From Rhizopus sp. PT2906 (taxonomy: Eukaryota > Mucoromycota > Mucoromycetes > Mucorales > Rhizopodaceae), in NCBI GenBank assembly GCA_025529335.1, contig JAMYHX010000154.1, forward strand, positions 1 through 64,000: a stretch of 64,000 nucleotides of DNA, read 5' to 3'. The notes under the pieces are model-generated. The model saw only the letters and a program-made list of their open reading frames with translations. It was not told the origin of the DNA and made no database searches. Positions 1 to 13,094 of this stretch are shown piece after piece (the stretch's first letter is position 1; the number at the start of each line of letters is the position of its first letter). Made by a program: the position numbers and the translations under genes.

Positions 1-546
1 ATGTAAAGTAGAATGTATGCTCTACTGTAAGATTATACTCGAGTTATTATAATGATTATCTCATCAAACACGTCAATGGTAAGCACAATTCAAATTGGAA
101 TAGTTTTAAATTTTTGATCTCATCTGATTAACTTGCTTCATTTTATAAAAAAAGGGGCTATCAAAGCAATTATGGAAATGATAAGCCTAATAGACTGTTT
201 TAATAATCGGGTTCCTCTTTCTCTCTCTTCTTTTTCTTTCTTTGGTGAGATATGATGCTTATATCACACTGTTGTGAATTAGTAGTATCGTTTGATTATA
301 TGAAATTAAAAAATATCAACAAGTCTCTTTCTTCAAAACATTCAATTCATGTTTTAAATATACAAAATGACTTGTGTATGTGTTTCATATCTCTGCTGTA
401 AACAGGAGCATTGGCCAGATTAAAAAAAGGTACAGTTTATTCAAGTGCCGATTCAATAAATATCAAAGGCTCGCCCCTCTTCCTCCTTTTTGTAGTAAGT
501 TTTGGAACTTTTTTTTCTCTCTTTTTCTTTCTTTAAAATTAGAAAC
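1..546. other. Upstream region of the C2H2 gene, no gene seen
   Basis: AT-rich DNA with CT-rich patches (about 211-245 and 510-535). No convincing coding frame, RNA gene or repeat was seen. The CT-rich patch at 510-535 lies directly before the start codon at 547, the same leader style seen before other genes in this window, so the 3' part is probably promoter and 5' leader. Confidence 0.5.
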
Positions 547-1314
547 ATGTCTTCATTGCTTTCTTTTCAAATTCGTCAACAACAGCAACAACAACAACAA
601 CATCAAGAGGACCAGAGTGGTATTCCTTCTCCACCTAATTCCTTTTGTGGAGAAGAGCAGCCTAATACAATACCCAAAATAGTCGTAGAACGCAGAGACT
701 CTTTGCAGACAGTCTTTAACGATATGTGCATCAGAGAATATTCAGCTTCATTACCTGAAAATTATACAATCGAACATACAGCACACCGTAGGGCTTCTCA
801 TGCTGCTTCAACTGCCACAGCTGCTGCTACAGGTGGCTTAACCATACGCAATAACCGTAGACAGTCCGATGCATTTATTAAAAGAAAGAATCGTGGACTT
901 TCAGAGTCTTATAATAACGGGCAGTATAGATGTAATGAATGTGGAAAGTCTTATAAGCATCCAAACTGCCTACAAAAACACAAGTGGGAGCATTCTGAAG
1001 AGTGGGAACTTACCAAGAAATTCCCCTTAACCAAACATCAGCAAGTTCAAATGCTCGAAGCAGCAGCTATTTTAATCAATATGGACCGTAGAGCAAAAGG
1101 TCTTAATGAACAACAACAACAACAACAAGTAGATAAAGAAGACGAAGAAGAAGAAGAAATAGAAATATTTAGAGTAGACGATGAAGAAGTGAACCAGCAT
1201 ATGGTCAAAGTAGAGGATGAAGAAGATGATGAATCGATAGTGATTGATGACGAAGAAGAAGAAGAAGAGAAAGAAAGGTCGCAATCACCAGAAATCTTTA
1301 TGGATGATATTTAA
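547..1314 (+). CDS. C2H2 zinc-finger protein with acidic C-terminus, putative transcription factor
   Basis: Single-exon frame of 255 residues. One classical C2H2 finger lies at about residues 129-149: CNEC, a 12-residue spacer, then H-x3-H ending KWEH. It is followed by a basic/hydrophobic extension ending in LLEAAAI-like sequence (here QMLEAAAILI). The N-terminus has a polyglutamine run (about residues 11-18). The last 70 residues are strongly Asp/Glu-rich, as in acidic activation tails. The ATG at 547 was chosen because an in-frame ATG at 502 would put a pyrimidine-rich leader into the protein. A nuclear DNA-binding role is inferred from the finger; target genes cannot be read from sequence. 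A single finger could also bind RNA or protein. Confidence 0.85.
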   Translation: MSSLLSFQIRQQQQQQQQHQEDQSGIPSPPNSFCGEEQPNTIPKIVVERRDSLQTVFNDMCIREYSASLPENYTIEHTAHRRASHAASTATAAATGGLTIRNNRRQSDAFIKRKNRGLSESYNNGQYRCNECGKSYKHPNCLQKHKWEHSEEWELTKKFPLTKHQQVQMLEAAAILINMDRRAKGLNEQQQQQQVDKEDEEEEEIEIFRVDDEEVNQHMVKVEDEEDDESIVIDDEEEEEEKERSQSPEIFMDDI

Positions 1315-1796
1315 TTCATATTGACTGTAAAGCAATATTTATTGTGTATTGTATTTTTTTTTTTAAACAACAATGGTTGGGAAAGAAAAATCAAATATTT
1401 ATATCCCCGCTTAAAGTGTAAGTGTACCTTTATATTTCCAATAATAAACAGAATGATGAAAATATGGACAGAATGATGAAAATACGTGTTCTCTTTCTGT
1501 ACTCTCTCTCTCTTCATTTCTTTTCTTATATAAAGACCATCTTTATATAGTCTTTACATTTCACAAAATGAAAGAGAACCTATTGTTTCTTTCTGTTGCA
1601 ATTCTTTTTGGAGGCTTTATTGTCATTGATCATGATAAAGAATAAAAAATAAAATTGATGCATATTCACTAGAAAGAATGAGTATCTTTGCATGACGCAA
1701 AGTCATTTTAAGCGGCGTAATTTTCAAAAGCAATCTCCCCCCTCCTCTCTCTTTTTTTTTTCCCTTTTTTTTCTTCTCTCCTCTTGTAAAGAAAAA
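1315..1796. other. Intergenic region between the C2H2 gene and UBR1
   Basis: Holds the 3' flank of the zinc-finger gene, an imperfect tandem duplication near 1449-1486 (unit CAGAATGATGAAAATA), a TATATAAA box at 1527-1534 with a possible micro-ORF downstream (listed separately), and a long pyrimidine tract (1735-1788) that ends a few bases before the UBR1 start codon. Confidence 0.5.
1568..1645 (+). CDS. Possible micro-ORF encoding a 25-residue hydrophobic peptide
   Basis: The frame begins with CACAAAATGA, a good fungal start context, 34 bases after a TATATAAA box (1527-1534), and ends with TAA at 1643-1645. The peptide has a charged start (MKEN), about 16 hydrophobic residues (LLFLSVAILFGGFIVI) and a charged tail (DHDKE), so it could span a membrane once. 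I do not recognise it. It could be a small membrane peptide, the first exon of an unrecognised gene, or chance. Confidence 0.25.
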   Translation: MKENLLFLSVAILFGGFIVIDHDKE

Positions 1797-4700
1797 ATGT
1801 CAACGAATAGGTCATTTAAGAATGAAGAAGGTTCACTATCAGATTTTCTATGGCAGACTCCACTTTTATTCAATTGTCATTTTGGAGAATACGCGAAGCA
1901 AGTTATTTTATCTCGTTGTTATGAAGAACTCTGGATGAACGACGAATCTGTTATGCAACAATACTTTTTCTCATCTAAAGAAGAACTTTTGCAGACAATA
2001 CGTCGTCAATCTCGACCTCACGATGGACGAGAACAGAGCACTATAACTGACCCTAAATCTTGGCATTCTAATCAAATACTTCCAGCTGAGGACTTATCAA
2101 GTCAAAAAGGAAGACAATGTGGTCATGTCTTTCGAAAGGGTGAACCTGTTTATCGTTGCAGGTATGTTTAGAAATAAAGTGTATAAAGAAAATATATTAA
2201 TCAAAGTCAATTTTAGAAACTGCGGATTAGACGACACTTGTGTATTCTGTAGCAAGTGTTTTCACGCAACCAACCACGACGGACATGATATTTTATTTTC
2301 TGTCAGCCCCGGTTCTGGAGGCTGCTGTGATTGTGGTGACCCAGAAGCATGGAAAGTACCACTACAATGCAACATTCACTCCCTAAGCATTCAAGATAAC
2401 GATACCCACACACATCTTTCAGAAACAACTTCACTTGACCCTGCTCTCTTATCAGCAATTCGCTTTACTATTGTTTCAGTTGTTGATTTTTTACTCGATA
2501 ATTTTGCTATTGCACCCGAGGAAGTAGCACTTAATCCTTCAACAGAAGATTTATTAAGAGAAAATAGATACCAACGTAAGCAACTTGGTCGAATTGGCGT
2601 CCCTTTGGACCGTCCTACTCTTTCTCTTTCTCAGAATACGACCATCATGCAAGATATACCAATGGATCAAACCGAAACAGTTGAGGAAGATGTTGATATG
2701 GATAAGGATAATGGAAATGCAAATAAGGCTACCAGCTTTACAGGCAAAGAGCAGGATGGTGAATTATACGCCTGTATCGCTTGGAATGATGAAGCACATG
2801 CGTTTTCCCATGTACTCGAGTCTATCATGACAGCTACAGGTTGGGATTGGGCAAAGGCTAAACACATTGTTGATGTTATTCATGTTCATGTATGTACTGG
2901 TGATATATCATACAAGCCCTGTCATCTAACTCTTCTTTTCAGGGACGAGAAATCATTGCGGTTTCAACAGATATCGAAGAACTTCGAAAAATAGCAGCTC
3001 CTTTATCAGCCATTAACCTTGGTGTGACAATAAGACCAGCAAAAGAGACATTTAGAGAGCAAGTTGCAGGCTTGCTTGTAGACTGGCTTAACGAATTGAT
3101 AAGCGGCAAGCATAAATTCTTTTCAAATATCCTTGGTGGAGATGCGATCATTCGTGATATGTTGTGCGAAGAATTGTGCAGAGAGTGGGAGCTTCGATTA
3201 CCCTTGGCATTACTAGCTGGCGGCCCTCCTGCCAATGAAGATATACCTGAGGACGACAATATGAAGGAAGATGTTCCAATGATTAATTCAGTTACAGAAG
3301 ATATTGAAATGTATGATCCTGATGAAGATGTAAACAATGGTAGTAAAGCAGGAACGCCAAGCTCAGAAGACTCAAGCCATATCATGTATAGGAGCCACTG
3401 CGATATTGCATCTATTGATTGGGATCCAAAAGCCATGATTAGAGAATACTATGCAGTGCGACAAGAGGAAGTAAAGTTTGGAGAGTCTATATTACCAGAA
3501 ACTGCTTCCAAAACAGCAGACAATCATAGCATGGCCATTGATTCTGAAGCACAAAAGAAGGCTACAGATTTACAAAAGGAGTTTGTGACAAAACTTCGCT
3601 TGGATTATTTAATGTTATACGACCTCAAGCTCTGGAAAGAAATACGTATTGCTTTACGAGAACTCTATATTGCCTCCTTAGCATCTAATCCTTACTTCAA
3701 AAAAATACTCGGCAAAAGATTAACCAGAAATTATGCTCGTTTGGCCGAATCCTTTTTGCTTCGAGATCGAGAACCAGAAAACTCCATCATTCTATTCTCA
3801 GTGCAACTGTTGACTGTTCCTTCAGTATCCGACTTACTTGTGCACCACTATTATTTCTTTGGTCTCATATGCTCGACATTAACAGCTTTCTTCTTAACAG
3901 ATCGTCTGTTTTTGATTTTACCTTCTGAACGCTTAGCCTATCCTTCACGCATCAACTGTGAATCTCGTGCATTCCGTACGCGTCGATACTTTAACGCCTT
4001 TCACGATCTTCGATACATCATGAACGTGAATATGATAAAACGCGTTCTTGCTCAAGATCCACTCTACCTTCGTCAATATCTTGACTTGATCAGTTTATTT
4101 CAAGGAATGAATGGACAATTATGCCAAAAAGACACTCATGTGGAATATGAATCCGAAATATGGGTAAACGCTTTCAATGTGACACTTCAGATTGCCAAAT
4201 GTTGCCGTCAATTCTCAGATTGTTTTGCAATGCTCCCTGTGTCTACTGAACAAGAAAGAGTCGATACAGCAATTACATTGATGAGGGCTATCTGTCGAGT
4301 TTTAAAACAAATCAATGAATGGGGGAAGCCTAGTCCTGATGAAGAAAAAGAGGAACAAGCAAGGAATGCTGCAAATACTAGCAATACTACCTCAGCAAGC
4401 GCTTACAAGGTATATGGTCCTTTAACCCAGACTTTCCACCAAGTTGATACAAAATACATGGCACCTATTAAAGTTGTCAAATATGTTGTTACTGAACAGC
4501 CTGTATCATTTCACCATCCTCTTCATTGGTTGCTGTCTGGTCTATTAGAGCATGCACATCTACTTACAGATCATGTTTTAATGAAATCCGGGTGGAAAGA
4601 AGGCTTTAAAAGCGCCATTATCTCTTTTCAGGAAAATGGAGGTTCTATCGGCGATGTACTTTTGCCTATACTCGACTTCCCAATCAGAACCATTGTGTTT

Positions 4701-7700
4701 TCATCCCAAATCAGAGCTGGTATATGGGTTCGCAACGGTTATGGTATTAGAAATCAGGTATGTTTATTCGCTTGCACTATAGAACATGTTCATGAGCTCA
4801 CCTTGATACAATAGGCTCATCATTATCGTGATATATCATTACGAGAGAATACATATGATGCCGATGTGTTCTTGTTGCAGTTAGGATTTGTCACAGTTGA
4901 TACGAATCAATTTTTGGCGTCTTTATTGGATAGATTTGATCTCACTTCCTGGTTCCTCGGAAGCACAGCACACACAAGCTACGATAGTCAACAGACGATA
5001 TTTATGGTTGAAGAGCTATTAAACCTCTTGATCGTTTGTGTATGCGAAAAAGCGAATATTATGGGCATATCTATGGCTGAAAAAATAAGAAGGGAAATCA
5101 TTCACAACTTATGTCTTGGTATCTGCGCTTATTCTGAGTTAACGAAGCGAATTCCTGAAAGAATTACAGAGCATCCAGAGTTTGATCGTATATTGCTTGA
5201 AGTAGCAAAATTCAGAAGCCCTGAAGGCGTAAATGATAATGGACTATATGAGCTTAAAGAAGAATACTTTCAACAAGTTGATACCTACTTTTGGCATTAC
5301 AGTCGAAACAATAGAGAGGAAGCTGAAAATATTTTGAAATCAAGATGGAAGAAAGCAAACCCTGACAAAAAAGAAGAAGAATTCTTCATTTTACCACACA
5401 CATCCAAGATCAATGATGGTCCGTTTAAATACCTTGGTCAGTTCTTACACTCTACCTTATTTACTCAAATTATTACTTATGCTTTATGGAATATTCGTAC
5501 TGGGGATAATCACAAGAGCGATACTATTCTAGACCAAACACTGTACCTCATTTTGTTAGCTCTTACCGATCAAAACAATGACTTGAATGGCAAGCAGGAA
5601 GGATTCTATCAAAACGTATGCGATAAGTATTTCAAGGTATCATACAAAGAAAATGAGCCAGAAGACTTGAAAGAAGTTTCCTTGTTTGATGTTATGACTA
5701 TGCTTTACGATGATGAAAAATTCAGTGAAATTAAAAGTAGACTTGATTGGATATTCCAGGCCCTTTTGAATGGTAACGTTGAAAGAACCTGTCAAATTGT
5801 CCAAAATTGGAAGACAAAGCAGAATGAAGTGGCTTTAGAAAACGCTCGTAAGAAAGCTGAGGGAGCTTCTGAGCTATCTGACCTAGAAAAGAAAAAGCTC
5901 GCTGCTAAAGAAAGACAGATGAAAATCATGGCACAATTTGCTCAAGCGCAATCACAGTTTATGCAACAAAACGAAGACCTTTACGATGAAGAAGATATTA
6001 CAACAGCTGATGAATCTTTGGACCAAAAATTGGACGAACCGACTGATACAGGACACTTGAATAGGTTCTGCGCTTATCCTACAGGTACATGTATTGTTTG
6101 TCAAGAAGACGTAAATGAGCGTTCTCTACCTTATGGGCTCTTGGGACTCATTCAGACGTCCAACATACTACGAGAAACTCCATTGGATGATGACTCATTC
6201 TATGATGATATATATAGAACAGGGCCAACTCTTGACGTGCAATGGGAAGATAAGCAATGTTTACCTGATAGTACACCCACTATTTCTGGATTCCCATCTC
6301 AATCGCACAAAACTGGTCTTTACTCATCAACATGTGGTCACCTTATGCATATTAAATGTTTTGAAGTTTATTGCACTTCTATTGATTCTAGACACTCTGC
6401 TCAGCTAACACGCAATCACCCTGAGAATAGATCCCGCAAGGAATTCATGTGTCCCTTGTGTAAGTCTTTGGGTAACGTACTGCTTCCCATTTTTTGGAAA
6501 GGCAAGAAAGAAGCATTCCCTGGTGTGCTTGAAAAAGACGACGATTCTGACTTTACTGGTTTCTACAAAAGTGAAGTCAATCAGATTGTGAATAAATTGA
6601 AGAAAGCGATCGGGATAGCTTGGAGAGTGGCACAGAACAAAAAGACTTCTGGCAGTACCAGTCGTATGAAAGATGTAATGGCTCAGCTTTTGCCAACGCT
6701 ACCTCTTCATGGCGGAGAGCAACAGACTACGATTACCAGACCTGCGCCCCCAGGAGCAATAGAGCGTCCGGATTGGCCACCTCTTGGTCTTGTAAGAACT
6801 CCCAGGCCTGCACCAACGACTCCTACTTTCACGGAACAATCAAATACAGTCACAACAGGATCTTCAGAATCAAGCACAGAGGGCGATATGGATCCAGAGA
6901 ATGACTTGTTATTTCAAGCCGCTATTAGTAGTGGATCATACCCTCCACCGGATGGTAAACTCGGTCCCTTTGATAATGAAATACACCATACAGCGGTTAT
7001 TCCCAGCATACCTTACATCAAGAAATCCTACTCTCGTCTATTAGATGTTTTAAGTATTATTTATCAGGAAATATGCGTAGATGAGCATGAAAGAGAAATG
7101 TCAACATCTGTTAAAAACATCGATATGCTTTGGGGCATGTTAGGTTATACCATTACAAGCTTAGAAATTGCTGCTCGAGGAATAAGTAGACCAAAAGTAC
7201 ATGAAAACACAGTAACAAACACAGTCTTTGATCAAATACCAGCACAAGCCCAGACGCTTCTTCGAGTCATGAGTGATACTATCTTGGCATATACCACCAT
7301 TATGTGTCCTTCTGGATCAGATTCTAAATCAAATTCGTCAATGACCCTTGCACGAGTTACAATGCTTGCCCTTGGCCGCATGCGACAGATATTTGAAGTT
7401 AACGTAGATGATGTTGTTAACATTGTTAATCACCCTGGAAGAGAGAAAATTGTGTTATACGACAACGCTCCTCTGTTGGAAGATGATCCTTTCATGATTT
7501 TGACTGAACTATCACTACACTTGACAATTGTTGCTCCAACTGATATATTCCCCTTTGTTCGCATCATGTTGTTGGCTGAAATGGCAAAGATCGCAGTGGG
7601 ATTAATTCAAAATAGGCTTTCGAGAGCTATACGTCAAGTCCCTGATCAGTATCATCCTGCGACTAGTGAACCATCGCAAGATATCGCTGTTGCTAAAACG

Positions 7701-8670
7701 TTTGCTTATTCTTTAATGAACAAGCTACAATTCACTCCTGAAGAAGCCCATGCTACGTTTAAAAAGTTTGGAGATGATGCCTCATTCTGTACTTTGCTCA
7801 AATTCTTTGCACTACCTTTCCTTCGTCGAACATTGATACTAATGGTATCCAGATTCGGTTTAATCATCCCAAACAACATGTCTCAGGAGCTGGATGGTGC
7901 TTCAGAATTTGATCGTTTACTCAATGTCCTGCACTTGCCAAGTTTTGCCGAGTTTCTAAAGCCCGTTCACATGACTGATTCCCTGCTGCATCACTGGTGT
8001 GTCCAGCTTCTTCGTGAATCAGAACATAAATTAAGCGTTCAAGAAGGACAGGCACCATTAACAGCTTCACGGCTCTTAAACATCCCACTAGATTTACCTA
8101 CGCCTTTATACCTGATAGCACTACCAAAGCGACTTGACCGCCTATTCGATGAAAGCATGCGACGAGTTTGTCATAAATGTGGTACAGTCCCTAGTGATCC
8201 TGCTTTATGCCTACTGTGCGGTACTTTTGTTTGTGCTCAAAGCTTTTGTTGTGCAGAAGAAGAAGAAGGAGAGTGCAACCTTCATACGGCAGAGTAAGTA
8301 ATCATTGTAGTATGTCATCTCAAGTATACTTACCGTACTTGTTAGATGTGGTGGGGAAATTGGTATATTTTTGTATGTCAAGCGGTGTGTGCTCTTATTA
8401 CTCCATAATGGTAACGGTTGGTTCATGAATGCCCCCTATCTTGATCCACATGGCGAAGTGGACCAGGGCTTGAGGTAAATACACATATAATATATTCGCT
8501 TAATGTCTGACAAGGTACAAACAATCATCGATAGACATGGACGACCACAGTATCTTAATTCTAAACGATATGCAGAGATCCGCAAACTATGGTTGCAACA
8601 CAACATTCCTGTATATGTTGCAAGGCAGATTGAAGCCAATTATGATATAGGAGGATGGACTACATTCTAA
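1797..8670 (+). CDS. UBR1: UBR1-type E3 ubiquitin ligase (N-recognin of the N-degron pathway)
   Basis: Six exons: 1797-2161, 2217-2889, 2943-4757, 4815-8293, 8346-8474, 8535-8670. They give 2,198 residues with all phases closing, close to the usual UBR1 size. Seen in order: UBR box (about residues 108-175, CGHVF... then CVFCSKCF and CCDCGD), a ClpS-like N-domain (about 305-350, start YACIAWNDEAH), long helical scaffold, a RING-H2 (about 1378-1500: CIVCQED, CGHLMHIKCF, CPLCKS), and a C-terminal cysteine-rich cap (CHKCG, CLLCG) ending in NYDIGGWTTF. In the family, the UBR box binds basic N-terminal residues, the N-domain bulky hydrophobic ones, and the RING recruits an E2. A long pyrimidine tract precedes the ATG at 1797, which was chosen over an upstream in-frame ATG at 1692 lying before that tract. 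Confidence 0.96.
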
Positions 8671-9116
8671 TTGATAAAAATAAACATATTGAATGTATAT
8701 ATAAGGCTTAGTTCGAGTTTAATGATTTTGTATTGACATAGAGATATTGAAGCGATATAATGACATGTGAGTAAATCACAAGACAAATAAAGCATAATGA
8801 AGTCCTTTCTAATACTCAGCGTACCTTATTTTATCCAACGTGTTTCATAGTATCGATTTGATCCTTTTCTCTGATCATATTGATTTGATCAACGGAAAAG
8901 AGACATATACTTTCTTTCACTGACGATCTCTGTTTGTTTAATAGATATTTAGCTCTTGGGCTTATGATTTAATTACTATTTTATGTAAATTTACAAATAC
9001 GCAAATATAAAACCAGAATGCGTGCAAATACAAGGATAAATTACATAAAGTATGAAACTCTTTTTTTGTTTTGTTTTATACAGGTTAGCCTACAGTCTTG
9101 ATTATTGCCATGGATT
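8671..9116. other. Convergent intergenic region between UBR1 and CHO2
   Basis: Both flanking genes end here, so the stretch should hold two 3' UTRs and polyadenylation signals. It is AT-rich with several AATAAA-like words (for example near 8783). No coding frame or RNA gene was recognised. Confidence 0.6.
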
Positions 9117-12100
9117 CTATCTTTGTGGATCAGCTGTGAATGGGGAAAGTGCCTTCCTAGCGTTTAATATCTACATTATGTATTAGTGAGTAGAAGTAAT
9201 TAACTTTGAATAAATAAAATATTACTCTTTTCGCTAGTACTGCTGCGCATTTATCAGCAAGAACAACTTCCCAAGCAAACTCCACATTATAAACAAGCTG
9301 AATACATTCCACCAAATGCTTGCATTCACTTTCACCCATTCCAACAAATTCTTCCTGAGATGTATGAGGTATTATATCGACATTGTGTCTCAAAGTATTT
9401 TGAGCAAACTTTAGCACGACGTTCTGTGTCGTTTCCAAATCAAATGTAGAGGGTGTGGAAGGAGCCTTGATTTCAAAAGTCATGGAAGTGGTCATGACAT
9501 TGTGTTTGTTGTCATGATGATACCTAAATTCGTATATTCCCACTTTCCATGGCAACTTTGACCCACAGAACTCTATGATTCCATTCGTCTTTACAGGTGT
9601 TTCAGGAGGGAACACAGTCTCTTCAGAGGCAGTACCAGGAGCAGCGTTTGTCCAGTGCCACAGTCCACGAGAACTTATGTTGGTCAAATGCTTGTGCTTA
9701 TTGGTACCAATACGATAAATACCGATCCAGTCTTTAGGACCATGGTTTTCAGGGGCGTTCCACTCTATCCGAATAGGCTGACCAAGCTCAAAAGTGTTAC
9801 CATCAAGGATCTTGAGAGAGTAACTAGATAGATCGTACATGTTTATATCTGCAGCTACCAAGGGAATAACACGCGAGCGTGAGTCTTCAAGTAATTGCTT
9901 TGTTTCTTCCAGCACTTCCTGTAGACGTGGGCGAGCGGCACCTACCATATCGCCAACAGCACCCTTCGTCTCTTCAACCGCTTTTTCCACTCTTTCAACT
10001 GCTTCCTTCACAAGACGTTCAAGGTTTTTCGTGCTGTCTTGGTTTTCGCGGATGATCTTTCCAATTTCCTGTTGTAATCTGTCAGGAATTGTCTTTGGAA
10101 GAGCAACAGCAGCGGACTTCAACGTTTTTGTTAAACCTGCTTCTTTACGAATTTGATCACCGTACAGCTTTCGCATATGAGGACTACATATATAGATGTT
10201 AACTTTTTTTTTTTCTAAACATGGATGCTACTACTTGCCTTTCAACATATTGGATAAACAGTATATTACAAAGCTGGGAAAAGATTGCCAATGTAAAGAC
10301 AATACTATTATTGGCGATTAATGCCATTCCCCAAAAAGCGGCTTGGCCCATGATTTTTTCAGGGTTATTCAAGAATCTACACCATCATTTAGAAAAATCA
10401 AGCTCTTTTATGCATATCCTTTCACTTACCTATAGATTCCTGTATACAGTAATTCGGAGGGATGTTCATCCATAAAGAAATCACCATAAAACCACCCAAA
10501 CTCACCAAGAACTTCAAATATAGAGACAGAAGTCCAAATGTGTAAAAAGATAAAGATTAAACCCAAGGTATGTCGTAAGAGAGTCATTCCATACGTCCAG
10601 TTGTCGGGTAAGCTATATGCTTTCCAACAAGTAACAAAGAATGTGACATAAGTCATTGTCAGGGTAAGATTATATAAGCTATAAACAAAGGTTGATAATT
10701 AACAAATGGAATAATGAACTGGCTTACCTTTTCCAGTTTTGAAATGCTTCTTGCACTGTGCCGCCCCATTTGATAAAATGACGAGTCAAGAATTTGTTGT
10801 TGGATTGTGCTTGAAGCAAGGCACCATTGCCTACAGAATGGGCTAATCGCCAAAAGAATGCTTGCACGAAAGAAATGATCAGACCAGATTTACCAGGGAC
10901 AAGAAGTGGGATAAGAATAGCGTAAAGGATGAGCACGACGGAGACAATATCAGTCGTACGGAAAAGATCAAAGTTTTTAAAGACAATCAAATCTTTACGG
11001 AAATGACCTGGATGCAGTTCACGGGTGGTCTTGGGGTCAATTGTACTCTTTACATCTACAGACTGACGCTTGATGGTAGTAGGAGGATTATAGGTCTTTT
11101 CGATATCTAAATTCAAACAGTTAACATATACATATATAAAAGTATATGTAGCATCCTACGTGGAGTCTCGACAAATATAAGGAAAGCAAACTGAAGAGTA
11201 TGTGCAGCAATACTAACAAACAGGACAGTGTAACTTGCACATAGTAATGAAATACCATAGTAGCCAAAATAACCAATAGAATACATTGGGTGTGGCGCCA
11301 TTTCGAAGACACCATCAAAAGTCAACGATTGTTCTATCAAGAAGAAGAAGTCTCCCCAGTCTAAACAGTACATTAATACAAGATTTGTTATTAAAATCAA
11401 GACTTACACCAAGCAAAGTCCTTGACGACTCTTTGAGCATCAATTTTCACCCAAATGTTAAAAATAATCAAGAATATGCCACCACACCATCTTAGAGTAT
11501 TTCCCAAGAAAATATATGATTGAAAAGCGGTATTAAACCATGAAAGGGCAAAACAAATATAGCTTGTAAAGTCATTCATTAAGATGAGGTCCACCAGTTG
11601 CCTAAACAGCATCCATGTATTGTATTCTATAGGCGCAGTCTATAATATAGATAAGTACATCCATTTTTGCCTTTAGAGTTGAACTATTTACTTCAAAGTC
11701 ATAGTCATCACCCATTTTCATACTTAATTGATGATGAAGAAAATTGTAGATCTTTGGATTTGCTTCACGATCAAAAATCTTGTATTTTTTTGCCCATTTG
11801 ACCAGTCCACGATTATCGCTTTGTTCTTTTAATAATACACCCAATCCAACATTATAACACAAGCGCCAAAAGAAGAAAATGAATGTAAATAGAATACGCT
11901 TTGTTCTCAATGGCAGTAAAAAGAAAAGTGTTATTTCGAAAGCCATTGTGCCCAAAGTAATCCAATCGAATACACTCTTTTTGCTGGTAGGATCAAGCAA
12001 AGTTGCGACCATTTCACGAGTCACTGGTACACGAAACACTATATGCTATAATTGAGTGCATATTTCTACCATTGACACAATGATCATTTACCTGCTCCAC

Positions 12101-12224
12101 TGGGAGTCTTTCCATAAGAACACTTCATATCTTTTTTGATATAACCATCATATTCTTCAGTAAAAGCATTATCTTTTTGAGCTTCTGGAGTCTTTTTCTC
12201 TCTATGGCGTAATTCCGATGTCAT
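9117..12224 (-). CDS. CHO2: Phosphatidylethanolamine N-methyltransferase
   Basis: Nine exons read from right to left: 12092-12224, 11692-12038, 11408-11639, 11160-11360, 10728-11106, 10430-10678, 10239-10376, 9226-10183, 9117-9170. They give 896 residues, close to fungal Cho2. The enzyme makes the first methylation of phosphatidylethanolamine on the way to phosphatidylcholine, in the ER membrane, using S-adenosylmethionine. Recognisable segments are FRVPVTREMV near the N-terminus, NTWMLFRQLVDLILMNDF, the PHPMYSIGY(F)GYYG loop, PHIEKTYNPP, NWTYGMTLLRHT and a second methyltransferase-type half with NNPEKIMGQAAFWG. A soluble immunoglobulin-like C-terminal region (DWIGIYRIG, WHWTNAAPG) follows. 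Intron 7 (10184-10238) has a GC donor (AG|GCAAGT). A possible 5' UTR intron runs about 12242-12319. The last exon (ILNARKALSPFTADPQR) was chosen because the unspliced frame reads into intron-like sequence. Confidence 0.95.
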
Positions 12225-13094
12225 ATTCTTATTGAGACACGCTAAAGGAAAGAGAAAGAAAGCAAAAGAAAAAGTACTGTTCAGGCACTTGACATACACA
12301 GCCAAATAAGATTACTCACGTGAAATTAGCAGTCCACCTTTTATTTCTGGTGGGGTTACGCATAAAAAAATCATCGGCAATAAGCCAATAATAGGCACTA
12401 GATGCTTTGTACAACTTATGAATGATGGGCAACAAAGGAGAACCTGCAGCCAATCAAATACAAACAAGTTTCTGTGAAAGGGCATTATTTGAGCATATTC
12501 ATAGAGATAGAAGGGCTGAATGACGACTAAATAAAAAGAAATACGAAAAGGAAGAATTCATGGAGTTTTACCATTGTTGGATGACAGGGCTTTATTCGGA
12601 TTCATGGAATGAAAAATAGCTATTGACTGTAGTAACACTGAACAACTAAAAAAAAATAATGAACTAAAAAAGTATTATTCGCTTCATACTTACTGAGGCA
12701 TTAAGGGATGCGTTACCATTATGGACAGCGTATTTAATCTAGGAACACTGTGTTCAAATCAACTATGGATTTGTCGTCCAATAGTTCCATAAGCATGATA
12801 ACTTCTGAGTAGTGTTAAATAACAATTAGTAACAACAAGAGGTATAAAAATATTAATAATAATAGTGAAGAATATAGAATGGACTGAGTGAATAGAAACT
12901 TAATTTTCAACTTGTTCTATATCACGCTCTTTAATCCTATATTGTTTGTTTATAATATCATACAGCATTTCCAGAAAGAGATGTCACGCTGACTTGTCGC
13001 TTTTTTGTATAAATTGTATTATAAAAACTGCAAAAATGCGACTTTCTGAAAAGACTGTATAATAGGGCTAAGCGGAATTGTATTTTTAGTAGGC
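12225..13094. other. CHO2 upstream region, no intact gene
   Basis: Contains the CHO2 promoter/leader (the part up to about 12330) and then AT-rich DNA without a convincing coding frame. The right part runs into the decayed gene described at 13095-13700 and may contain more of it. Confidence 0.45.
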
